Source of the DNA: Candidatus Saccharimonadia bacterium
GTDB lineage: Bacteria > Patescibacteriota > Saccharimonadia > Saccharimonadales > Saccharimonadaceae
DNA length: 15,852 bases
Assembly (NCBI GenBank): GCA_023257755.1
Contig: JALRBM010000027.1
Span: 1-15,852 of the forward strand
Reading direction: 5' to 3'
Translations under genes and position numbers: made by a program
Part shown: positions 1 through 6,352 of the stretch, in pieces
Position numbering within the stretch: the first letter of the stretch is position 1
Layout: each line of letters opens with the position of its first letter
Notes under the pieces: model-generated
The model's database searches: none
What the model was told of the DNA's origin: nothing
The model's input: the letters and a program-made list of their open reading frames with translations, nothing else

Positions 1-780
1 GAATTAAATAAAGCCGGAGACGAACAAGGGGTATTTGCCATCAAGATTGAGCCCGAACTTATTAAAAATCATGAAACGCTTGCAGACCTCCTAAAACTAG
101 GACTGGTGAAAGTACCGCCTATCCAGCCAAATTTTTCAACCGTACTCATCGACCTTTCCCCGGACCTTGATATCATCCTGAAAAATCTCAACCAAAAAGG
201 CAGGCACGCAATCCGGCGGGCGGAGCGCGACGGCGTGACCGTCAAGCGGGTAGATACGACGAAAGAACACTGCAGGATAATGTACGACCTCTTAGCAGAG
301 ACGGCGGCCGGCTCGTTTAGAATTAGAAGTTACGATTATTATCGAAGTTTTTGGCAGCGCTATACGGCTGCGGGCTACGGTCAGCTCTTTTTTGCCTACT
401 TTGAGGATGAAGTCGTCGCAGGAGCCTTCGCTATCGTCTTTGGCAAAAAAGGGACGTATAAAGACGGTGCCTCGGTACGGGAGCGAACAGCCTACGGCGC
501 CAGCCCCCTCCTCCAGTGGCACGTTATCCAATGGGTCAAAGAGAAGGGTGCCACGATTCACGACCTGTGCGGTGCGCCGCCGAGCGATCAGATTAATAAT
601 CCCGACCATCCACACTACGGCATCGGCCGGTTCAAGACCAGCTTTAATAAAGAAGTGACTGATTATGTCGGCGCCCATGATTTGGTCATAAGACCAACGC
701 AATATAAATTATGGCGAAATCTCGGCGAACGCATCGTCACCCGTCTTTACAGCCAGCGCCATAACGAAAGCTGGTATTAA
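1..780 (+). CDS. FemAB-family peptidoglycan bridge amino-acyl transferase (5' partial)
   Basis: The frame is open from base 1 to the TAA at 780, so the gene begins before the window; the GTG at 106 is an internal codon, not the start. About 259 C-terminal residues are visible. Motifs fit the second GNAT-like half of FemAB/FemX proteins: KGRHAIRRAERDGV (substrate-binding Lys/Arg helix), a middle YDYYRSFWQRY segment, GAFAIVFGKKGTYKDGAS, and the late DLCGAP...GIGRFKTSF stretch matching the family's 'YDF.G......G...FK..F' signature. Family members use aminoacyl-tRNA to add amino acids to the side chain of the stem peptide on lipid-linked precursors at the inner membrane face. It converges with murE 24 bases away, and a second FemAB gene lies at 5221-6192. 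The amino acid transferred cannot be read from sequence. Family sure, substrate unknown. Confidence 0.85.
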   Translation, partial: ELNKAGDEQGVFAIKIEPELIKNHETLADLLKLGLVKVPPIQPNFSTVLIDLSPDLDIILKNLNQKGRHAIRRAERDGVTVKRVDTTKEHCRIMYDLLAETAAGSFRIRSYDYYRSFWQRYTAAGYGQLFFAYFEDEVVAGAFAIVFGKKGTYKDGASVRERTAYGASPLLQWHVIQWVKEKGATIHDLCGAPPSDQINNPDHPHYGIGRFKTSFNKEVTDYVGAHDLVIRPTQYKLWRNLGERIVTRLYSQRHNESWY

Positions 781-804
781 GAGAACGCTTGCAACAAATC
801 AACG

Positions 805-2091
805 TTATTTACTAAGTAGCTCCTTGACTACTTCACCGTCGTTCCAGGGCACGCGTTCGCCGTTAATGATTCGGTACTGCTCGTGGCCCATGCCGGTGAC
901 GAGAACCGTGTCGTTCTTTTTCGCGATAGACAATGCCTTTTCAATGGCCTCTCTGCGGTCAGCAACCTCGGTCAGCTTGCCGTCGCCTCCGGCGCGTTCG
1001 ATTCCCTCCCGTACCTGTGTGCGGATTGCTTCTGGATCTTCGTTATAACTTTCTTCATCGGTCAGGACGATCCGGTCCGCTAGACGTGCGGCGATCTCAC
1101 CCATTATCGGACGCTTGGCCTTGTCACGGTCGCCCGTTGCGCCGAACACCAGAATAACGCGGTTTTTGGTCACTGCTTTCGCCGCCTCCAGTAGCTGCTC
1201 CAGTGCATCCGGCGTATGGGCGTAATCAACGATTACGTCATAGGCCGCTCCTTCGGCGACACGCTCAAACCGGCCCGGAATTCCTTCCAGATTGGCAATA
1301 CCCTCGACGATGTCGGGCAGCTTCATCCCAAGAAGATAGGCGGTTGCGGCAGCGGCGGTCATATTATAAACATTAAACTTGCCGGGCAACGCGGTCGCCA
1401 GATGAAGCTTGGTCTGGTGGTCAATAACAACCGTTGCTTCGCTCCCTTTTTTGTATAGTTTGACGTAGTCGATCTTGGCTTCGGCGTCCTCGTGGGTGCC
1501 GTAAGTAATCTTTTGCGCGCCGGCATAAAACTGGTTGAAATAATCGAACCATTCATCGTCGCGGTTTAGAACGATAAATTTTGGCTCACCCTTGAATAAT
1601 TTGGCTTTGGCAGCGGCATAGTTTTCCATCGTGCCATGATAATCCAGATGATCCTGGGTAAGGTTGGTCATGATTGCCGCCTCTATCGAGACACCGTCCA
1701 GCTTATGCTGCTGCAAGGCGTGACTGGTGATTTCGAGGACGACGTAATCCGCGCCCGCCTTTTTGGCATCGCGAAAGAATTGTTGCATGCGTTCCGTCGA
1801 GGCAACGGTCGCGTTCAGGTCGTTCAGCGTCGTCTTACCGGCAACTTCGATAAGTGCCGTGCTGAACATAGCTGTTTTGTAACCACCCTCTTTTAGAATT
1901 TCATTGATATAGTTAACGGTTGTCGTTTTGCCATTCGTCCCTGTTACCGCGATCACCTTCAGGCCACGCGCCGGATTACCGTATTTTGCGCTTATCAGCT
2001 TAACCCGGCCCTTCCGGTACGCTTCTTCGAGCGCCCGGACGGCTTTTTTAGGCAACGCCCGTCGGACCCCCTTTACCAACTCCTCTTTCAT
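805..2091 (-). CDS. murE: UDP-N-acetylmuramyl-tripeptide synthetase, MurE type
   Basis: ATP-dependent Mur ligase adding the third residue of the peptidoglycan stem peptide in the cytoplasm. 428 aa. Seen: P-loop TGTNGKTTT (50-58), EITSHAL (120-126), TNLTQDHLDYHGTMENYAAAK with the following AKLF (142-166, including the Lys that is carbamylated in the family), LPGKFNVYN (235-243), GRFERV (273-278), DYAHTPDAL (289-297) and FGATGDRDKAKRP (316-328). Only about 46 residues precede the P-loop, whereas typical MurE proteins (near 490 aa) have a UDP-binding domain of about 100 residues there, so the N-terminal domain is mostly missing. Where meso-diaminopimelate enzymes have DNPR, this one reads DEESYNEDP (345-353), so DAP specificity is not supported. 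Start at 2091: a TAGAAT -10 box ends 6 bases upstream, which implies a leaderless mRNA. Converges with the FemAB gene. Confidence 0.92.
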   Translation of the reverse strand: MKEELVKGVRRALPKKAVRALEEAYRKGRVKLISAKYGNPARGLKVIAVTGTNGKTTTVNYINEILKEGGYKTAMFSTALIEVAGKTTLNDLNATVASTERMQQFFRDAKKAGADYVVLEITSHALQQHKLDGVSIEAAIMTNLTQDHLDYHGTMENYAAAKAKLFKGEPKFIVLNRDDEWFDYFNQFYAGAQKITYGTHEDAEAKIDYVKLYKKGSEATVVIDHQTKLHLATALPGKFNVYNMTAAAATAYLLGMKLPDIVEGIANLEGIPGRFERVAEGAAYDVIVDYAHTPDALEQLLEAAKAVTKNRVILVFGATGDRDKAKRPIMGEIAARLADRIVLTDEESYNEDPEAIRTQVREGIERAGGDGKLTEVADRREAIEKALSIAKKNDTVLVTGMGHEQYRIINGERVPWNDGEVVKELLSK

Positions 2092-2097
2092 AACTCT

Positions 2098-2106
2098 ATT
2101 CTACCA
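2098..2106 (-). promoter_or_regulatory. murE promoter, extended -10 (TGG TAGAAT)
   Basis: On the minus strand TAGAAT (2103-2098) is preceded by TGG (2106-2104). The expected transcription start, 7 bases downstream, is 2091, the A of the murE ATG. No Shine-Dalgarno can exist between them, so the mRNA is predicted leaderless. Confidence 0.6.
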
Positions 2107-2130
2107 CCAACTTACGCAGGCAATGAGTGG

Positions 2131-2790
2131 TTATCTTTTCGAGGTGGACAGAGAGTATATGATGAAATATATACTGACAAGCATAGCAAAAAAACTCAGC
2201 ATGATACTCCACATCACCGGATGGCCGAGTGGGTTAAAGAGACGCTCGACAACATCTACGAATAGACCAAAGGGTTGCGTGACTACATCCCAGCTATTCC
2301 AGCGAAGATCGCGGCCCAAGTAGATAGCAAAACTGGCAAGAAGCAGGATGATACCCGCTCCTATATGTGCCTTTTTAGGGCGAAGGCGCTTTAACAGTTC
2401 TCTGTGGACCATATGAAGGCTAATGAAGCCGAATGCCAGCCCAAGCAGGCTATACTGCATCAGCATCACCGTATCCTGGACGATATCCACCCGTTGGTAC
2501 TCTGGCAGATGGATAAAATCCGTCACAATATAAAAGCTATTGGGCAGGAAGAGCAGCCACAATACCGTCACGACAAGGGGCAGCCAACTTTTCCACGGCC
2601 GTATTTTTAACAGACTGGCCAACCACACCGCCAGAAGCAGAGGGATGAATCCGAGTAGTAGATTATACGGAAGGTACCAATAGTCCCAGGTCTGATTACG
2701 CACAGCTCCCACCAAAAAAAGCCCGATAGCAACCAACGTCGCCAGCAGTAGCGAGAACGATAGCGGATGGTTTTTAATGAGTTTCGCCAT
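2131..2790 (-). CDS. DUF1361 family integral membrane protein
   Basis: 219 aa when started at ATG 2790 (MAKLIKNH). Family of unknown function, recognised from the WLLFLPNSFYIVTDFIHL segment and the AIYLGRDLRWNSWDVVTQP segment, both typical of DUF1361. About six or seven hydrophobic helices are visible: LSFSLLLATLVAIGLFLVG near the N-terminus, LLLGFIPLLLAVWLASLL, WLPLVVTVLWLLFLP, VMLMQYSLLGLAFGFISLHM, GAGIILLLASFAIYLG and a final MWSIMLSFFAMLVSIYFIIY. An in-frame ATG at 2799 would add three residues, but it lies inside the TATAAT box (2803-2798), so 2790 is preferred. Divergent from tsaC with only 50 bases between the two start codons. No function is claimed. Confidence 0.82.
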   Translation of the reverse strand: MAKLIKNHPLSFSLLLATLVAIGLFLVGAVRNQTWDYWYLPYNLLLGFIPLLLAVWLASLLKIRPWKSWLPLVVTVLWLLFLPNSFYIVTDFIHLPEYQRVDIVQDTVMLMQYSLLGLAFGFISLHMVHRELLKRLRPKKAHIGAGIILLLASFAIYLGRDLRWNSWDVVTQPFGLFVDVVERLFNPLGHPVMWSIMLSFFAMLVSIYFIIYSLSTSKR

Positions 2791-2797
2791 AGAGGTC

Positions 2798-2806
2798 ATT
2801 ATACCA
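2798..2806 (-). promoter_or_regulatory. DUF1361 gene promoter, extended -10 (TGG TATAAT)
   Basis: Consensus TATAAT at 2803-2798 on the minus strand with TGG before it. The predicted start of transcription, 2791, is one base from ATG 2790. No good -35 match is seen at 17 bases, which is common for extended -10 promoters. Confidence 0.65.
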
Positions 2807-2824
2807 AACTACCCCTTATTTTTG

Positions 2825-2833
2825 TGATACAAT
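2825..2833 (+). promoter_or_regulatory. tsaC promoter, extended -10 (TGA TACAAT)
   Basis: TACAAT at 2828-2833 preceded by TGA. Expected transcription start is about 2840, one base before ATG 2841. The first ATG of the open frame (2832) overlaps the -10 box and cannot be on this transcript. Confidence 0.62.
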
Positions 2834-2840
2834 GACGAAC

Positions 2841-3428
2841 ATGAACAATGGAAAAATACTTCAGGATATGCTGGTTGACAAGCCGAAGGCAATCCAACTA
2901 TTAAAGGCCGGGGCGGTTGGTGTTATGGCCACCGACACCGTCTATGGTCTTGTCGCCAGCGCACACAACCAAAAAGCCGTCGAGAGGTTCTATGCCTTAA
3001 AATCACGCGAGCACAAGCCAGGTACAGTTATTGCTGCTTCGGTTGATCAGCTTCGGGAGCTGGGCGTGAGTCAGCAGCGCCTCGATATGGTGGCGCATAT
3101 GTGGCCTAACCCCCTCAGCATTGAAACGCCCCTGGGCGAAGAGCTCTCTTACCTCCATCAAGCTACAGGGCGCCAGGGTCTACGAGTCGTTGACGACACA
3201 GCCGTCAGGGCTATCTTGGACGAAACAGGCCCACTGGTAACTTCAAGCGCCAACAAACCCGGTGAACCTGGTTCTGTAACCGTGCAGCAGGCATGGGATT
3301 ATTTTAATGGCAGTGTGGACTTTTACCTCGATGCAGGCGACCGCTCGGGGCGCGCGCCTTCAACACTCATTAAGCTTCTGGACGACGGAGAGATTGAGGT
3401 AATCCGCCCAGGAGCGATGAAGTTCTAG
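2841..3428 (+). CDS. tsaC: L-threonylcarbamoyladenylate synthase, TsaC/Sua5/YrdC family
   Basis: Makes threonylcarbamoyl-AMP from threonine, bicarbonate and ATP for t6A37 modification of ANN-decoding tRNAs. 195 aa from ATG 2841, a single YrdC domain without the Sua5 extension. Seen: MATDTVYGL (29-37), the KSREHKPG nucleotide-binding motif (54-61), SSANKPGEPG (135-144) and RSGRAPSTLI (168-177). Two positions differ from the usual pattern: the common WPGPLT motif reads WPNPLS (88-93), and the usual GxRxPxH reads GLRVVDD (113-119). Neither loss clearly abolishes activity. The partner enzyme gene tsaD is 0.7 kb downstream on the same strand, separated by a GC-rich gene on the other strand. Leaderless start as judged from the -10 box at 2828-2833. 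Confidence 0.85.
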   Translation: MNNGKILQDMLVDKPKAIQLLKAGAVGVMATDTVYGLVASAHNQKAVERFYALKSREHKPGTVIAASVDQLRELGVSQQRLDMVAHMWPNPLSIETPLGEELSYLHQATGRQGLRVVDDTAVRAILDETGPLVTSSANKPGEPGSVTVQQAWDYFNGSVDFYLDAGDRSGRAPSTLIKLLDDGEIEVIRPGAMKF

Positions 3429-3445
3429 TCTCTTAAAATGGGAAC

Positions 3446-3473
3446 ACCCCCGACGCACAGTGGCGCCGGGGGC
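3446..3473 (-). terminator. GC-rich hairpin terminator of the gene at 3492-3989
   Basis: Arms 3447-3456 (CCCCCGACGC) and 3463-3472 (GCGCCGGGGG) with a six-base loop. On the minus-strand RNA the one non-Watson-Crick position becomes G-U, so all ten pairs form, whereas the plus-strand RNA would have an A-C mismatch. This points to function for the minus gene, whose stop lies 18 bases away. The following T-tract (CATTTTAAG) is short. Confidence 0.65.
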
Positions 3474-3491
3474 GAACCCGAAGGTGGGAGA

Positions 3492-3989
3492 TCAGCCGAG
3501 GCCGTCCTCCAGGTCGGCGAGCTGCTGCTGCGCCTCCACGAGGGAGTCGAGCGCCGCTTGCTGGGTGGCGAGCAGTGCGTGGCAGCGGTCCATCTCGGTG
3601 CTGTAGCCGCCGTAGCGCGCGTGGCGTTCCTCGAACTGCGACAGCAGGTCGCGCGTGCGCACCATCGCCTCGCTGGCCTGCTTGACCATCGAGACGTAGG
3701 CGGCCTGGGAGAGGCCGATCGTGGTGCGCTGCATGTCCGTGGAGATCGAGCTGTCGCCAGCGATGGTCAGTGTGCTCTGGCGGATCTGCTCGGCGCGGGC
3801 CAGCATGGCCTCGATACCGAACAGCTCGTCGAGCTTGACGTTCATCGCCTCGGCGACCTGCTCGCTCACCGCCTCGGGGCTGAGAGCGTGGGCGCTGCCC
3901 AGGGACTTGCGGATCCCGTTCAGCACGTACACCACAGCGAGGGCGGCCGCGAGCAGGGCCACCTTGAGCCCAACTTCCAGCATCGTCAT
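3492..3989 (-). CDS. GC-rich orphan: single-pass membrane protein with long helical domain
   Basis: 165 aa; I do not recognise a family. Residues about 5-24 (EVGLKVALLAAALAVVYVLN) form one membrane helix; the rest is predicted mostly helical and rich in Ala, Glu, Gln, Arg and Leu with coiled-coil-like heptads (LLATQQAALDSLVEAQQQLADLEDGL at the end). Bases 3541-3600 are 42/60 G+C (70%), and third codon positions are nearly all G or C, unlike neighbours near 50%. Of the overlapping frames this one is chosen because it alone has a Shine-Dalgarno (GGAGGTG, 11 bases from ATG 3989) and a membrane-helix start; ATG 3983 is an alternative start. It has its own strong promoter, 5' hairpin and terminator, a self-contained unit lying between tsaC and tsaD. 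Probably acquired horizontally; function unknown. Confidence 0.7.
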   Translation of the reverse strand: MTMLEVGLKVALLAAALAVVYVLNGIRKSLGSAHALSPEAVSEQVAEAMNVKLDELFGIEAMLARAEQIRQSTLTIAGDSSISTDMQRTTIGLSQAAYVSMVKQASEAMVRTRDLLSQFEERHARYGGYSTEMDRCHALLATQQAALDSLVEAQQQLADLEDGLG

Positions 3990-4000
3990 CTTTTCTTACA

Positions 4001-4038
4001 CCTCCAGGTTCGTGTCGCCGCATCCAGGTTGGAGCGGC
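4001..4038 (-). promoter_or_regulatory. 5' UTR with hairpin and Shine-Dalgarno of the GC-rich gene
   Basis: On the minus strand GCCGC-TCCA-acc-TGGA-t-GCGGC (4038-4017) can form a nine-pair hairpin with one bulged base, starting about 6 bases after the predicted transcription start. AACCTGGA occurs twice, 20 bases apart (4030-4023 and 4010-4003); the second copy leads into the Shine-Dalgarno GGAGGTG, whose right end on the plus strand is near 4006. Confidence 0.55.
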
Positions 4039-4050
4039 TAACTAAAATAT

Positions 4051-4080
4051 ATTATAGCATAATAAATACTATTTTGTCAA
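4051..4080 (-). promoter_or_regulatory. Near-consensus promoter of the GC-rich gene (TTGACA-18-TATAAT)
   Basis: Minus strand: perfect -35 TTGACA (4080-4075), 18-base spacer ending in TGC, perfect -10 TATAAT (4056-4051). It is the strongest promoter match in the window. Transcription should start near 4044, giving a 55-base 5' UTR. The promoter is AT-rich and uses the same TGC extended -10 as native genes, although the gene itself is GC-rich. Confidence 0.8.
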
Positions 4081-4109
4081 CTATAACAGTGGTCTTCTCT
4101 CTTGATTTC

Positions 4110-4118
4110 TGCTATGAT
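4110..4118 (+). promoter_or_regulatory. tsaD promoter, extended -10 (TGC TATGAT)
   Basis: TATGAT at 4113-4118 preceded by TGC. Expected transcription start 4125-4126, immediately before ATG 4127; the mRNA is predicted leaderless. Diverges from the GC-rich gene's promoter. Confidence 0.62.
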
Positions 4119-4126
4119 GCATGGGT

Positions 4127-5209
4127 ATGAAAATCCTTGGTATCGAAAGTAGTTGTGACGAAACAGCCGCTGCCGTCGTCGAAGACGGACGGAAGCTCCT
4201 TAGCAATGTCGTCAATTCGCAGATCGACATTCACGCGGCTTATGGCGGCGTTGTTCCCGAAGTAGCTGCGCGTAGTCATATCGAGGTTATTAACCCCGTT
4301 ATAAACCAGGCTCTCTCAGATGCCGGCCTTGACTGGGATGCTATTGACGCCATTGCGGTCACGTATGCTCCCGGTCTCGTCGGCTCACTTCTTGTCGGTA
4401 CGCTGGCCGCCCGAACGCTGGCCGTGTTGAAAGATAAGCCCCTCTATCCCATTCATCACGTGGAGGCACATGTGTACGCCAACTTCATCACCGAACAGGC
4501 TGATCAGCTTGAATTCGAGTTGCCGTCCAAGCAACCAGAATTCCCCATGCTCGCCCTTATCGTCAGTGGCGGCCACTCTCAACTTGCCTTATTCAAAGAC
4601 CATGGGGATTACGAGCTGCTAGGCCAGACACAAGACGATGCTGTCGGCGAAGCATTTGATAAGGTGGCGAAAATCATTGGTCTTCCCTACCCAGGAGGCG
4701 TGGCTATTGACCGACTTGCCCCCGAAGGCGACGCGTCAAAATATACTTTTCCTAAAGCCAAGCTCCAAAACCCGTATGATTTTTCGTTCTCAGGGCTTAA
4801 AACAGCCGTTCTAAGGGCCGTACAGGCCGAAGTTGGTGAAGATTACACATTTCCCTCATACGAGCTTCCTGCCCGCTTAAATGATGTTCAGAGAGCCGAC
4901 TTTGCTGCAGGATTCCAGCGCGCAGCTCTCGGCGTCCTCGTCGATAAAACCGAGATGGCGTATAGGGAATTTTCTCCCAGATCGGTGGTCATTGCCGGCG
5001 GAGTAGCTGCCAGCCCGGCGCTAAGAGAGTTACTGCGCGATCGCCTCCCTACTCCCATTGAGTACGCTCCTCGGCAGCTCTGCACCGATAATGCGGCGAT
5101 GATCGCGACGCTCGGCTATTACTACGCCCAAAAGAAGGCTCCTGTCGATCCGCTTGATCTGGAGGTCGTGCCCAGTCTTTCGATGACAAAAACCGCTTGG
5201 AACAAATAG
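4127..5209 (+). CDS. tsaD: tRNA N6-adenosine threonylcarbamoyltransferase TsaD
   Basis: Transfers the threonylcarbamoyl group from the TsaC product to A37 of tRNA, normally as part of a TsaB/TsaD/TsaE complex (tsaB and tsaE are not in this window). 360 aa, the usual length for the family. Seen: ILGIESSCDETAAAV (3-17), PEVAARSH (44-51), the metal-binding HHVEAH (110-115), SGGHS (147-151), GEAFDKVAK, a PYPGG motif, NPYDFSFSGLKT, and CTDNAAM near 319-325 with the third metal ligand Asp at about 321. Start chosen at ATG 4127 (MKILGIES, the common family start) rather than ATG 4121, because the -10 box ends at 4118 and 4121 would be upstream of the transcript. Converges with the FemAB gene 11 bases beyond the stop. 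Confidence 0.95.
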   Translation: MKILGIESSCDETAAAVVEDGRKLLSNVVNSQIDIHAAYGGVVPEVAARSHIEVINPVINQALSDAGLDWDAIDAIAVTYAPGLVGSLLVGTLAARTLAVLKDKPLYPIHHVEAHVYANFITEQADQLEFELPSKQPEFPMLALIVSGGHSQLALFKDHGDYELLGQTQDDAVGEAFDKVAKIIGLPYPGGVAIDRLAPEGDASKYTFPKAKLQNPYDFSFSGLKTAVLRAVQAEVGEDYTFPSYELPARLNDVQRADFAAGFQRAALGVLVDKTEMAYREFSPRSVVIAGGVAASPALRELLRDRLPTPIEYAPRQLCTDNAAMIATLGYYYAQKKAPVDPLDLEVVPSLSMTKTAWNK

Positions 5210-5220
5210 TTGTAATTATA

Positions 5221-6192
5221 TCAACGTCTCTTGACTTTGCGAATCAGCGCTTTTGCCTTTGGCAGTCCATAGTTCCATACAGAATACAGAGGTGATAGCG
5301 GCTTGTCATACGTTCCAGCCAGCATGTCTTCATGATCGGCGAATCCCTGTTTGAACGTGCTTACCCCGTCATTCAACAGTCCATTAAAGTCATACCGGGA
5401 TAGTCCCCACTTCTTCATTATTTGGACCGCGTGCCACTTAAGCGCATAGTTAGCCCGAAGCTGCTGCCCTTCCTCGTTCATTCCGCCGTACAGTTCAAAC
5501 GCCGTCTCTTGGCTGATCGCCAGCCACAAAAATGCGACCGGGGAGCCGTCCTTGAACGCTGCGAATACCGGGGAGTAGTCGCCCATCTTGTCGTAGACAT
5601 CGTAGTAATAATCGTCCTCATGCAGGGCGAACTTGGCCCTGCTAGCCGTTTCCTTGTAAATCGCCAAGCACGCCGCCAGCTCTCCTCTCCCCTTCACTTT
5701 TCGTATCTCCAATCCCTCGCCACTGGATTTGCGAATATACTGGCGCGTTTTTTTACTCATTGCCGTCATCAGCTCATCTTCATTTTTTGTAAGATCGAGG
5801 ATCAGCGTGCGGGGAATGAGGATCGTATTAGAGGACTTTCTCCACCCCTTTACCTCTGGCATCTCCCTCCAGTCCGGTTCCACGGTAAGTGCAACTGCGC
5901 CATGCCTTTCCTTGACGTGGACGGCCAACTCTTCCAGTACTTCTGCCCTGTCGACGGTCTCGGCTACTGGACCGCGCGGAAGATAGGCCAGACATCGAAA
6001 CGGCCCGGGGAGCCGGCGAAGCAAAATTTGTCCGGCTCCAATCGTTTTTCCGTCTCGCCGAACAAATACCCGTTCCACACTCCAGTTGTGTGCCGCTTTT
6101 ACTTCTCCCCATCCCCATAATTGAAGCGGATGGCCGCCCATAGCGAGCACCTCGTCATCCCACACACCCTGGTCACTACACACCTCTATCAT
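5221..6192 (-). CDS. FemAB-family peptidoglycan bridge amino-acyl transferase
   Basis: 323 aa, full length with two GNAT-like halves. The N-terminal half has HPLQLWGWGEVK (21-32) and YLPRGP (70-75), the C-terminal half KKTRQYIRKS (about 146-155) and YDFNGLLNDGVSTFKQGF (about 260-277), the hallmark of FemABX enzymes that use aminoacyl-tRNA to extend the peptidoglycan stem peptide side chain. The C-terminus is strongly basic (KALIRKVKRR), as in relatives that contact membrane or tRNA. It is a paralog, not a copy, of the partial gene at 1-780, so the two may add successive residues. ATG 6192 lies 8 bases after a TATAAT box, so the mRNA is predicted leaderless. Divergent from valS through a symmetric promoter; the two could be co-regulated. 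Transferred residue unknown. Confidence 0.88.
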   Translation of the reverse strand: MIEVCSDQGVWDDEVLAMGGHPLQLWGWGEVKAAHNWSVERVFVRRDGKTIGAGQILLRRLPGPFRCLAYLPRGPVAETVDRAEVLEELAVHVKERHGAVALTVEPDWREMPEVKGWRKSSNTILIPRTLILDLTKNEDELMTAMSKKTRQYIRKSSGEGLEIRKVKGRGELAACLAIYKETASRAKFALHEDDYYYDVYDKMGDYSPVFAAFKDGSPVAFLWLAISQETAFELYGGMNEEGQQLRANYALKWHAVQIMKKWGLSRYDFNGLLNDGVSTFKQGFADHEDMLAGTYDKPLSPLYSVWNYGLPKAKALIRKVKRR

Positions 6193-6200
6193 ATACAGCC

Positions 6201-6229
6201 ATTATACACGGACTTGTCTGTGCTATAAT
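6201..6229. promoter_or_regulatory. Symmetric divergent promoter with central operator-like dyad (femAB / valS)
   Basis: ATTATA (6201-6206, the minus-strand TATAAT for femAB) and TATAAT (6224-6229, for valS, preceded by TGC) are 17 bases apart, so each -10 box lies exactly at the other promoter's -35 position. Between them is a near-palindrome, CACGGAC-TT-GTCTGTG (6207-6222), with six of seven pairs matching. Predicted starts are 6194 (minus, next to ATG 6192) and about 6236 (plus). Confidence 0.65.
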
Positions 6230-6235
6230 GATAGG

Positions 6236-6352
6236 CAGAAAACAAACACGTGTGAGACAAGCCGGAGAGATGTCTATGCGTTTCCCATGAAAACGCTAGG
6301 TATTATTCGACGCGCACTTTTCACGTGGAAACATTCATCACCAGAGACAAGC
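6236..6352 (+). promoter_or_regulatory. valS 5' leader with short ORF and ATGA stop-start overlap
   Basis: About 117 bases from the predicted start to ATG 6353. GGAG (6264-6267) precedes ATG 6276, which opens MRFP-stop (MSMRFP-stop if read from ATG 6270). Its TGA (6288-6290) overlaps ATG 6287, which is in frame with valS and would add 22 residues. GCGTTT/AAACGC (6278-6283 and 6291-6296) puts ATG 6287 in a seven-base loop. No T-box consensus is visible. Confidence 0.45.

Noticed and set aside
106..108. GTG as the start of the first gene
   Set aside because: The same frame is open back to base 1 with plausible coding sequence, and the FemAB N-terminal half would be missing.
3446..4038. Integron-type cassette (attC) for the GC-rich genes
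   Set aside because: The 3' hairpins lack the conserved GTTRRRY/RYYYAAC ends, and each unit carries its own promoter, unlike typical cassettes.
3433..4130. Long overlapping frames (196 aa minus, 230 aa plus, 106 aa plus) in the first GC-rich block
   Set aside because: High G+C removes stop codons in all frames. Only the 165-aa frame has a Shine-Dalgarno, membrane helix and matching terminator; the others give Arg/Gly/Pro- or His-rich nonsense.
6236..6352. T-box riboswitch upstream of valS
   Set aside because: No AGGGUGGNACCGCG-like antiterminator sequence and no terminator hairpin in the leader; T-boxes are also not expected in this group.
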